From assembly GCA_018242645.1 (NCBI GenBank), contig JAFEBN010000232.1, positions 1-35,510 on the forward strand: DNA of 35,510 nt, given 5' to 3'. The position numbers and the translations under genes were made by a program. Under the pieces are notes generated by a model. That model saw only the letters and a list, made by a program, of their open reading frames with translations. It was not told the origin of the DNA and made no database searches. Of the stretch, positions 1-6,998 are shown piece after piece; the first letter of the stretch is position 1; each line of letters begins with the position of its first letter. The DNA is from Planctomycetota bacterium. Lineage in GTDB: Bacteria; Planctomycetota; Phycisphaerae; Phycisphaerales; UBA1924.

Positions 1-349
1 GCCCCTGCTCGAGCGCCTCTCTCACCGTCAGGCCCGGCTTGCGTTCACCCGGCTCGGGTCTTTGAACGCCCACGACCGCCGCGGCAGCGCCGAGCACCAG
101 CACCATGCCCGCGAGCACTTTGACCGGCGTGAGCGATTTTGCAATCAGCGCGCACACGGCGCCCCCGACCAGCGCACCCACGATGCTGACAACCACCGCG
201 CCGACATTGAGCGCCATCGTGCCCTTGAACGTTCCCGGCTGCAGCACACCGTCGACGCCGAGCACAACCCACAGCCCGACAAACAGGCACATCACCACCA
301 CCGCCAGCACGATGTACCCGACGATCACCGCCGCGATTGCCCTGATCAT
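1..349 (-). CDS. Small multi-pass membrane protein, 3' end outside window
   Basis: The frame opens at an ATG (347-349, minus strand) and runs to base 1 without a stop, so 116 residues are visible and the C-terminus is missing. The visible part has three hydrophobic stretches: residues about 3-27 (beginning MIRAIAAVIVGYIVL), about 46-66, and about 72-90. It then turns polar with RPEPGERKPG. This is the pattern of a small integral membrane protein with a cytoplasmic or periplasmic tail. I do not recognise a family and assign no function. It lies 93 bases downstream of the epimerase gene on the same strand and could be co-transcribed with it. High third-position GC supports real coding. Confidence 0.6.
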   Translation of the reverse strand, partial: MIRAIAAVIVGYIVLAVVVMCLFVGLWVVLGVDGVLQPGTFKGTMALNVGAVVVSIVGALVGGAVCALIAKSLTPVKVLAGMVLVLGAAAAVVGVQRPEPGERKPGLTVREALEQG

Positions 350-442
350 GCGTTTGCTCCGTTGGTTGCCGGACGAGTGTTCGCGACAGCATACAACGGA
401 TGCGTATTTCGAGCCGGTCGGACGCCGGCCGCCTGGAACGTC

Positions 443-1459
443 TTACCGCCGCGCCCAGGCGAGCGTCCGCCGGATGCCCTCACCAAAATCCACGACCGGC
501 TCATAGCCGAGCAGCGCGCGGGCCGCGGCGATATCAGCAGAAGAGTGGCGCACATCGCCCGCCCTGGGCGGACCGAACGTCGGGGTGGAATCTACCCTCA
601 GCGCCTCGCCCATGTGTTTCAGCACATCGAGCAACCGGATACGTGAACCGGTGCCGATGTTCACGACCTCGCCCGCGAGCGGTTTCTCGCTCGTGGCCGC
701 GAGCATGTTCGCCAGCACCACGTTGTCGATGTAGGTGAAGTCGCGCGTCTGCTCTCCATCCCCCAGGACCCGCGGCTGCTTGCCGGCGCTCAAGGTGTCG
801 GCGAAGGCGCTGATCACGGCGGCGTACGGGCTCTTGGGGTCCTGTCTCGGGCCGAAGATGTTGAAGTACCGCAGGCTGATGCACGACAGGCCGTAGCAGC
901 GTGCAAACGTCCGCAGCAGCAACTCGCCCGCCACCTTGCTCATCGCGTAGGGCGACCAGACATCGGGCAGATCGCTCTCTTTGCTGGGAAGGCTGGGCGT
1001 GTTGCCGTACGCCGCGGCACTCGCGGCAAACATGACACGCTTCACACCCGCGTCCTTGCTCGCCAGCAGAACGCGCTGTGTTCCTTCAACATTCACCTGC
1101 AGACATTTTTCCGGCTTCTCGACGCTCTCGGGCACGCTGACCAGCGCGGCCTGATGAAATACAAAGTCGCACCCCGAGATCGCCCGGCGCAGAAGCTGGT
1201 CATCGAGAATGCTCGCCTTGGTGAAGGCGAGCGTGCCGGTGTTGGCGGCGCCGTCGGTGGGGCCCGGAACCTTGGGGAGGTTGGCTTCGAATCCGCCGCT
1301 GAGATCGTCCAGCACCCGGACGTTCGCACCGCAGGCAACCAGCGCCCAGGCAAGATGCGAGCCGATGAAGCCGGCTCCGCCGGTGATGAGGGCGGTCCGG
1401 CCCCGGAGCTGCTGTGCAAGCTTGGGAAACTGTTCAACGATGAAGTGGCTGTGGCTCAT
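443..1459 (-). CDS. NAD-dependent sugar-nucleotide epimerase/dehydratase (extended SDR)
   Basis: This 338-residue protein is a typical extended short-chain dehydrogenase of the UDP-glucose 4-epimerase / UDP-GlcNAc epimerase (GalE, WbpP) group. Visible marks are the NAD-binding GGAGFIG at residues 27-33, the acidic end of strand 2 (VLDDLSGG), an AASAAAYG stretch holding the catalytic Ser position, and the catalytic pair Tyr171/Lys175 in SPYAMSK. RYFNIFGPRQDP and the region around FTYIDNVV are also characteristic. The length fits the family (310-345). I chose the ATG at 1457-1459 because an upstream extension in the same frame (to 1579) is Arg/Gly-rich and unlike the family. The exact substrate cannot be read from sequence; UDP-glucose/galactose or their N-acetyl forms are likely. 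It is divergent from the aldehyde dehydrogenase, with 131 bases between them. Confidence 0.9.
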   Translation of the reverse strand: MSHSHFIVEQFPKLAQQLRGRTALITGGAGFIGSHLAWALVACGANVRVLDDLSGGFEANLPKVPGPTDGAANTGTLAFTKASILDDQLLRRAISGCDFVFHQAALVSVPESVEKPEKCLQVNVEGTQRVLLASKDAGVKRVMFAASAAAYGNTPSLPSKESDLPDVWSPYAMSKVAGELLLRTFARCYGLSCISLRYFNIFGPRQDPKSPYAAVISAFADTLSAGKQPRVLGDGEQTRDFTYIDNVVLANMLAATSEKPLAGEVVNIGTGSRIRLLDVLKHMGEALRVDSTPTFGPPRAGDVRHSSADIAAARALLGYEPVVDFGEGIRRTLAWARR

Positions 1460-1590
1460 GCGTCCAGGGGCCCCTTCCGGGCGAAGGGAGCAAAGAAGAG
1501 TCGAGTCGTCCGTGCCGGCCGTCCGGGCGGCGGTTGGCGGTCCAACCTTATCGTCACACCAAGCTCGGTTGTTCCGCACTAAACTCCGGC

Positions 1591-3066
1591 GTGAGAGAGG
1601 TTCAAGCTATCAAAGCCGAAAATTGGCCCATTTCCGATCGCATCGCCTGGGTTGTTGCCTTCCGGCGCCTGCTCGCGGGCAGGCAGTCGGAGCTGGTCGA
1701 CTTGATTGGCCGCGATGTGGACAAGCCGCCGTTCGAAGCGCTGATGGGCGATGTCCTCCCGCTCCTGTCGGCCTGCAAGTGGGCCGAAAAGCGGGCCGCG
1801 GGTCTGCTCGCCCCGCGCCGACTGCGCCACGGAGGCGTTTTCTCGCTCGCCAATCGAGCCCTGCTCACCCGGGCCCCCTTGGGCCACGTTGCCATCATCG
1901 CAACCTGGAACTACCCGGCCCAGCTCCTGGGGATCGAAATGCTCCAGGCCCTCGTCGCCGGAAATCGCGTGACGGTCAAGCCTTCGGAGAACGCGCCCGG
2001 GTCGCAACTCTGGCTGCTCGAACTGGCGAAGGAGGCCGGGGCCGCCACCAACATGCCCGCAGGTCAGCTCACATGGACCCCGCCGACGCGTGAGGCCGGC
2101 GCAACGCTCCTGCGAGATCAGCGGTTCGACCACGTCGTGTTCACCGGTTCGACCGGCGTGGGCATGGCGATCGCCGAGACCCTCGCTCCGTCGCTCACAT
2201 CCAGCACGCTCGAACTGTCCGGACGCGACAGCGCGTTCGTGCTCGATGATGCCGACCCGGAGCTTGCGGCCAGCGCCATCTGGCAAGGCGTCGAGATGAA
2301 CGCGGGCCAGACCTGCATGGCCCCGCGCCGGGCCCTGGTTGATGACAAGGTCTACACCGAGTTCATCCGCCGCCTCGCATCCCGAGCCGGCGCCGCTCGC
2401 CCTCGACCGCTCATCAACGAAGCCGCGGCACGCCAGTGCTTCGAGCTTGCCCTGCAGTGCCGTCAGCAGGGCGGGCGCTCGCTGGCGGGTGTCATCGAGC
2501 CGCCCAGCGCCGACAGGAACGGTCGCCTCCGTTGCCTGCGGCCGATGGCCTTTGCCGATTGCCCCCGCGACGCGGCCCTGGTCGAGGGGCGCCACTTCGG
2601 TCCGCTCCTGACCGTCATCCCCGTGCGAAATCTCGAGGATGCGCTGAGCCTCCACGACCGCGTCGATCAGGTGCTCACCACCAGCGTCTTCACCCGCAGC
2701 CCCGGTCGCGTGGATGCCTTCCGTCACCGCCTCCGCTCGACGCTCGTGACGGTGAACGACTGCCTGCTTCCCACGATCCATCCTTCCGTCGGCTTGGCCG
2801 GCCACGGCATGTCCGGCTGGGGAATCACCAAGGGCGAAGAAGGCTTATTCGCCATGACCCGGCCCATCTACACCACGCAGACGGCGCCGCTCCTGCGATT
2901 TTCCATGGAGGCCGTCACGCCCGCGATCGAGCGCGGCATGTCCAGGTTCATCCGCTTCTGGTACGGAGGCGGCTCCGCGCCCGCGCCGCGTTCCGCGTCG
3001 CCCGCTGCGTCCCAGTCTCAGCCTCGCAACTCGCCCGAGCCCGTCGCAACTTCTGTCGCCGATTAA
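1591..3066 (+). CDS. aldH: Aldehyde dehydrogenase, probable carotenoid aldehyde dehydrogenase
   Basis: A 491-residue NAD(P)-dependent aldehyde dehydrogenase. The class motifs are present: WNYPAQLLGIEM with KPSE (cofactor loop), FTGSTGVG, catalytic Glu208 in LELSGRD (usually LELGGK) and catalytic Cys242 in NAGQTCMAPRR. The Glu-Cys spacing of 34 is the normal one. The GPLLTV segment near residue 340 is the conserved E..FGP motif. I start at GTG 1591 because upstream codons to TTG 1534 are not family-like; no clear ribosome site is visible. It is followed by a carotenoid-desaturase-type flavoprotein, an acyltransferase and a glycosyltransferase, the same enzyme classes used in staphyloxanthin-like C30 carotenoid synthesis. 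There an aldehyde dehydrogenase oxidises the terminal aldehyde to a carboxylate. The carotenoid role is inferred from context; the enzyme class is certain. Confidence 0.87.
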   Translation: MREVQAIKAENWPISDRIAWVVAFRRLLAGRQSELVDLIGRDVDKPPFEALMGDVLPLLSACKWAEKRAAGLLAPRRLRHGGVFSLANRALLTRAPLGHVAIIATWNYPAQLLGIEMLQALVAGNRVTVKPSENAPGSQLWLLELAKEAGAATNMPAGQLTWTPPTREAGATLLRDQRFDHVVFTGSTGVGMAIAETLAPSLTSSTLELSGRDSAFVLDDADPELAASAIWQGVEMNAGQTCMAPRRALVDDKVYTEFIRRLASRAGAARPRPLINEAAARQCFELALQCRQQGGRSLAGVIEPPSADRNGRLRCLRPMAFADCPRDAALVEGRHFGPLLTVIPVRNLEDALSLHDRVDQVLTTSVFTRSPGRVDAFRHRLRSTLVTVNDCLLPTIHPSVGLAGHGMSGWGITKGEEGLFAMTRPIYTTQTAPLLRFSMEAVTPAIERGMSRFIRFWYGGGSAPAPRSASPAASQSQPRNSPEPVATSVAD

Positions 3067-3068
3067 AC

Positions 3069-3092
3069 GACCGAATAGAAGACTTTTCGGTC
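3069..3092 (+). other. Hairpin between aldH and the desaturase gene
   Basis: A 7-bp perfect inverted repeat (GACCGAA at 3069-3075, TTCGGTC at 3086-3092) with a 10-base loop starts three bases after the aldH stop codon. There is no U-tract, so it is not a standard terminator. It could stabilise the upstream message or attenuate transcription within the operon. Confidence 0.35.
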
Positions 3093-3163
3093 TGGAATGA
3101 AATACCATCCCCGTGCGGTCCATCCAGGCCGCCTTTTCCACGCACCCGATCGAGTTCTTTCTT

Positions 3164-4819
3164 ATGCCCACTCCCCATGTTCTCATCGTCGGCGGCGGCC
3201 TCGCCGGTCTCGCGGCAGCGGCCGAACTCTCCACCGCCGGTGTCAAGGTCACGCTCGTCGAAGCCAACAAGCACCTCGGCGGCAAGATGAACCTGCTCGA
3301 AGAGCAGGGCTTCAAGTTCGACATGGGTCCGACCATCCTGACCATGCCCCAGGTGCTCAAGGGCATCATCCGCCGCAGCGGCCGGCGCGTGGAAGACTAC
3401 ATCGACTTCGTCGATCTCGACCCCCAGTGGCGCTGCCACTTCGAAGACGGGACGGTCATTGATCTGCGGAAGGACGTCAACACGTTCGCCGCGCAGCTCG
3501 ACAAGCAGTTCCCCAATACCCGGCCGGGCGAGGGGTACAAGCAGTTCATCGAGTACAGCCGCAAGCTCTACCGCCTCAGCGAAAAGGTGTTCTTCTATAA
3601 GGATCTCGGCGCCGCGACCGACCTCATGTTCAGCCCGCCCAAGGCCAAGGGCATCGGCGGCGATCTGATGGCGATGGTCGGCACCATCCATTCCACCGTC
3701 GCCGCTCAGATCGAGAAGCACGTTCCGGAGCCGCACCTCCGCCAGGTGATGGAGCACTTCCTGCAGTACGTGGGCTCCAGCCCCTTCATGGCGCCCAGCA
3801 TCCTCAGCCTCATCGCCGCGGCACAGGTCGATCACGGCTGCTGGTATTCCATGGCGCCCAAGAAGCAGGGCGAGCCGCTCGACGGCGGCACCCGCGTGGT
3901 CGCCCGCTCGCTCGAGCGCATCGGCCGCGAGCAGGGCGTGACCTACATCACCGGTCGCCGCGTGACGCGCATCGTCGAACGCGACGGCAAGGTCATCGGC
4001 GTGGAACTCGAGGGCGCGTCGGGTCCGTCCAACGGCAAGCCCGCCGAGTTCATCGGGGCCGACGTGGTCATCTCCAACTGCGACGTGCAGCGCACCAACC
4101 GCGATCTGCTCTCCGCTCCCGCCGCCCGCTCCGAACAGAAATCGATCGCCCGGAAGTACACCCCGGCCTGCAGCGGCGTGGTTCTCTACCTCGGCCTGAA
4201 CAAGCAGTACGACCACGTCAGCCACCACAACTTCTTCTTCAGCAAGAACAGCCACGAAGAGTTCGACGACATCTACCGCAAGGGCATTCCCGCCCGCGAC
4301 CCAACGATGTACATCGCGGCGCCCAGCCGCAGCGATCCCACGCAGGCGCCCCCGGGCGGCGAAGCGCTGTACATCCTGGTCCACACCGCGTACATCCGCG
4401 ACGGGCAGAAGTGGGACGGCCCGGGCGGCCTGATGGAGCAGTACAAGCCCGTCATCATGGACAAGATGCGCCGGATGGGCTTCGCGGATATCGACCGGCA
4501 CATCGTCGTGGAGCGCACGCTCAGCCCGGCCGGCATCGAGAAGATGTACAACGCCGAGGGCGGCGCGATCTACGGGCTCGCCAGCCACGGTCGCATGCAC
4601 GGCGGCTTCAAGCCCAAGAACCGCTCGCGCGTGTACAAGAACCTCTACCTGGCCGGCGGCAGCGCCAACCCGGGTCCGGGCACCCCGATGGTCATCATGA
4701 GCGGCGTCACCGCGGCCAACTGTGTGCTCGAGGACTGGAAGATCCCGCTTCCGACCGAAAACGGCCGGTCCGTCGTGTCGATGGTCGAGGCCAAGCAGCC
4801 GCAGGCAGTGGGCGTCTGA
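3164..4819 (+). CDS. CrtI/CrtN/CrtP-family carotenoid desaturase or oxygenase
   Basis: A 551-residue FAD-dependent amine-oxidase-fold protein of the phytoene desaturase family. The N-terminal dinucleotide site is VLIVGGGLAGLAAAAEL, followed by LVEANKHLGGKMN and FKFDMGPTILTMP, all hallmark CrtI-family segments. The C-terminal FAD motif is LYLAGGSANPGPGTPMV. The length is in the family range (490-560). The start ATG 3164 puts the FAD fold at residue 6; the longer frame from 3113 is not family-like. Because it sits beside an aldehyde dehydrogenase, acyltransferase and CrtQ-like glycosyltransferase, the terminal-methyl oxygenase CrtP (CrtNb) is the best guess. A desaturase CrtN cannot be excluded by eye. 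No Shine-Dalgarno sequence is evident. Confidence 0.9.
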   Translation: MPTPHVLIVGGGLAGLAAAAELSTAGVKVTLVEANKHLGGKMNLLEEQGFKFDMGPTILTMPQVLKGIIRRSGRRVEDYIDFVDLDPQWRCHFEDGTVIDLRKDVNTFAAQLDKQFPNTRPGEGYKQFIEYSRKLYRLSEKVFFYKDLGAATDLMFSPPKAKGIGGDLMAMVGTIHSTVAAQIEKHVPEPHLRQVMEHFLQYVGSSPFMAPSILSLIAAAQVDHGCWYSMAPKKQGEPLDGGTRVVARSLERIGREQGVTYITGRRVTRIVERDGKVIGVELEGASGPSNGKPAEFIGADVVISNCDVQRTNRDLLSAPAARSEQKSIARKYTPACSGVVLYLGLNKQYDHVSHHNFFFSKNSHEEFDDIYRKGIPARDPTMYIAAPSRSDPTQAPPGGEALYILVHTAYIRDGQKWDGPGGLMEQYKPVIMDKMRRMGFADIDRHIVVERTLSPAGIEKMYNAEGGAIYGLASHGRMHGGFKPKNRSRVYKNLYLAGGSANPGPGTPMVIMSGVTAANCVLEDWKIPLPTENGRSVVSMVEAKQPQAVGV

Positions 4820-4892
4820 GCCGGATCGACGCAAAGGGTTTCGCGGCGCGGCACGCGGGCTTGCGCGGCTTTGCCGTGCAAGGATCGTGCCG

Positions 4893-5741
4893 GTGAGCGA
4901 CGCGATTTCCGATCCCAAGACCGCCGACTTCATCCCCGCCGCGTACTCCGCGCGCTTCACCTATTACTTCGCGCGCTACGTGCGCCGGATGATCCGCAAG
5001 AGTTTCCACGCCGTGCGGATCATGCCGGTGCAGGCCGACGCACTCAACTCGCTCGCCGACCACGACGGCCCGGTGCTGGTGCTGCTCAGCCACAGCTCGT
5101 GGTGGGACCCGCTCATCAGCCTGGCGCTGCACGACTATTTCTCGCCCCGGCGCGAGCCGATGGCGCCGATGGATGCGTCGCAGCTCCGCAAGTTCGGCGT
5201 GCTCAAGCGCATCGGAATTTTCGGCATCGACCCGGATCAGCCCGCGAGCCTGGAAGCAATGGGCGCGTACGCCGCGCAGCGCTTTCAGGCCAATCCGCGC
5301 TGCTCGCTCTGGATCACGCCGCAGGGCCGGTTCACCGACGTGCGCTCGCCGATCACCATCCGTCCCGGCGGCGCCGCGATGGCCGCCCGCACGCCGGGCA
5401 TGCGCGTGCTTTGCCTCGCCATCGAGTACGGCTTCTGGACCGACCAGCGCCCCGAAGTGTTCCTGCGATGGAACCCCGTCGCCGTGCCGATCGGCCGCGA
5501 GCGGTCAACCGCGGCCTGGCACCGGGCAATTCTGGAGGCCATGGTCGACAACAACGCCCGACTTTCCGAAGCCGTGATGAGCCGCGACCCGGCGAAATTT
5601 GTGCCGGTGTTTGACTCTGCGGGGGCCGCGGCGACGAACTGGTGGTACGACCTGTGGCTGAAGGTGCGGGGACGGTCTGTCCACGTGGAGGACCGACATT
5701 TCGCGCCGGACGCCGCACGATCACGGAATTCCGCGGGCTGA
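4893..5741 (+). CDS. PlsC-like HX4D acyltransferase, probable carotenoid glycoside acyltransferase
   Basis: A 282-residue protein with the acyltransferase signature HSSWWD (His67, Asp72; HX4D) in the context VLLSHSSWWDPLI. A TPQGRFTDVRSP segment takes the place of the usual FPEGTRS block. This marks the 1-acylglycerol-3-phosphate acyltransferase superfamily, which transfers acyl groups from acyl-CoA or acyl-ACP to a hydroxyl. I chose the GTG start at 4893 because AAGGA lies at 4880-4884, eight bases upstream; the longer frame from 4722 overlaps the previous gene and is not protein-like. The stop overlaps the next start as TGATG, indicating translational coupling to the glycosyltransferase. 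In context it probably esterifies the sugar of a glycosylated carotenoic acid, which is inference. Confidence 0.83.
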   Translation: MSDAISDPKTADFIPAAYSARFTYYFARYVRRMIRKSFHAVRIMPVQADALNSLADHDGPVLVLLSHSSWWDPLISLALHDYFSPRREPMAPMDASQLRKFGVLKRIGIFGIDPDQPASLEAMGAYAAQRFQANPRCSLWITPQGRFTDVRSPITIRPGGAAMAARTPGMRVLCLAIEYGFWTDQRPEVFLRWNPVAVPIGRERSTAAWHRAILEAMVDNNARLSEAVMSRDPAKFVPVFDSAGAAATNWWYDLWLKVRGRSVHVEDRHFAPDAARSRNSAG

Positions 5742-6901
5742 TGACCACCCTCTCGATCATCCTTACTGCTTCCCTCGCCCTCAGCGCACTGGCGCTGATG
5801 CTGACGTTCACCAATCTCGGAATCTACCAGCGCCCGAAGAGAGGGGCCCCGGAGAAGAGCCTGATCACGGTCTGTATCCCGGCGCGCAACGAGGAAGAGA
5901 ACATCGAGGCGTGTGTTCGTTCGGTGCTCGCGAGCAGCGATGTGAACCTCGAGGTGCTGGTGTACGACGATCAGAGCACCGATCGCACTCCGCAGATCGT
6001 GAAGCAACTGCTGGCGGCCGATCCTCGAGTGCGGGCCGCCTCCACGGTTGCGCTTCCCGCAGGCTGGAACGGCAAGCAGCACGCCTGCTGGCGGATGGCC
6101 GAGCAGGCACGCGGCGATTGGCTTGTCTTCACCGATGCGGACGTGCGCTTCGAACCCGGGTTGCTCGCGGGCGCGCTCGCGACGGCGCACCAGCGCCGTG
6201 CAGCGCTCGTGTCGACGTTCCCGCGCCAGCTCACCGGCTCGCTCGCCGAGGACCTGGCGGTCCCGATGATCTTCTTTGTGCTCTTTTCGTACCTGCCCAT
6301 GGCGATGATGCGCAGCGGTCAGGCGCCGTCGGCCTCCGCCGGCTGCGGCCAGTTCCTGTTCGTTTCCCGCGAGGCCTACGACAAGTCCGGCGGCCACGCG
6401 GCCTTCAAAGATTCGATGCACGACGGGGTCAAGATGCCGCGCGAAGTCCGCAAGGCCGGATTCCATACCGACCTCTTCGACGGCACGGCCCTGGTCAGCG
6501 TGCGGATGTACCGGGGATTGGCGCAGACCTGGCGCGGCTTCACCAAGAACGCCTACGAGGGCATCGGATCCTTCGGCCTTCTGCTTTTTTTCACCTTCGC
6601 GCATCTGGTCGCGCACGTGCTGCCTTGGGCCGTGCTGGCCGTGGGGCTCGTCTCGCGATGGACTCGCACGCCGATGGTGGATGATCGAGCGATGTGGCTT
6701 GCCGGGGTCTGCGTCGTGATTCACCTGGTTCAGCGGACCTTGCTGGCGTGGCGTTTCCGGCAGGGGGTGCTCCCGGTCCTGCTGCACCCGGTGGGCGTGC
6801 TCTTTATGACCGTCATTCAGTGGTACAGCCTGTACCTCTCCCAGACCAATCAGCGAGCCTGGCGAGGGCGGGTTGCGACCGCAGCGCCGGCGGGTTCCTG
6901 A
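5741..6901 (+). CDS. crtQ: CrtQ-like membrane glycosyltransferase, family 2
   Basis: A 386-residue GT-A glycosyltransferase with an N-terminal membrane anchor (residues about 2-24). The catalytic domain has TVCIPARNEEENIEACV, VYDDQST (Asp76/Asp77) and the metal-binding DAD at 132-134 in FTDADVRFEPG. Two to three membrane helices follow in the C-terminal third (LLLFFTFAHLVAHVLPWAVL and further). This layout matches staphylococcal CrtQ, which glucosylates diaponeurosporenoate. Its ATG overlaps the acyltransferase stop by one base (TGATG), so the two are translated together. Assignment to carotenoid glycosylation rests on the gene neighbourhood; hopanoid- or lipid-modifying GT2 enzymes look similar. 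Confidence 0.82.
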   Translation: MTTLSIILTASLALSALALMLTFTNLGIYQRPKRGAPEKSLITVCIPARNEEENIEACVRSVLASSDVNLEVLVYDDQSTDRTPQIVKQLLAADPRVRAASTVALPAGWNGKQHACWRMAEQARGDWLVFTDADVRFEPGLLAGALATAHQRRAALVSTFPRQLTGSLAEDLAVPMIFFVLFSYLPMAMMRSGQAPSASAGCGQFLFVSREAYDKSGGHAAFKDSMHDGVKMPREVRKAGFHTDLFDGTALVSVRMYRGLAQTWRGFTKNAYEGIGSFGLLLFFTFAHLVAHVLPWAVLAVGLVSRWTRTPMVDDRAMWLAGVCVVIHLVQRTLLAWRFRQGVLPVLLHPVGVLFMTVIQWYSLYLSQTNQRAWRGRVATAAPAGS

Positions 6902-6920
6902 CCGTTCCGGGGCATCAATC

Positions 6921-6942
6921 CGCCAAATTTCCGGCTTTGGCG
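6921..6942 (+). terminator. Possible weak hairpin after the carotenoid operon
   Basis: CGCCAAA (6921-6927) pairs perfectly with TTTGGCG (6936-6942) around an 8-base loop, 20 bases after the glycosyltransferase stop. No run of T follows, so intrinsic termination is doubtful. It may be a 3' stabilising stem or a site used by a Rho-dependent mechanism. Confidence 0.3.
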
Positions 6943-6998
6943 TGCAATGCGCGTCCCCCGCTCGCGTGAATCTCCCAACTACAGCGGAGATAACACAC

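Noticed and set aside
1579..2805. 408-residue minus-strand frame opposite aldH
   Set aside because: The plus strand carries all aldehyde dehydrogenase motifs; the antisense product is low-complexity and family-less.
2948..4960. 670-residue open frame on the minus strand across the carotenoid desaturase gene
   Set aside because: It is antisense to a gene with full CrtI-family motifs; its composition (His, Asp, Val, Ala runs) is the typical mirror of GC-rich codons.
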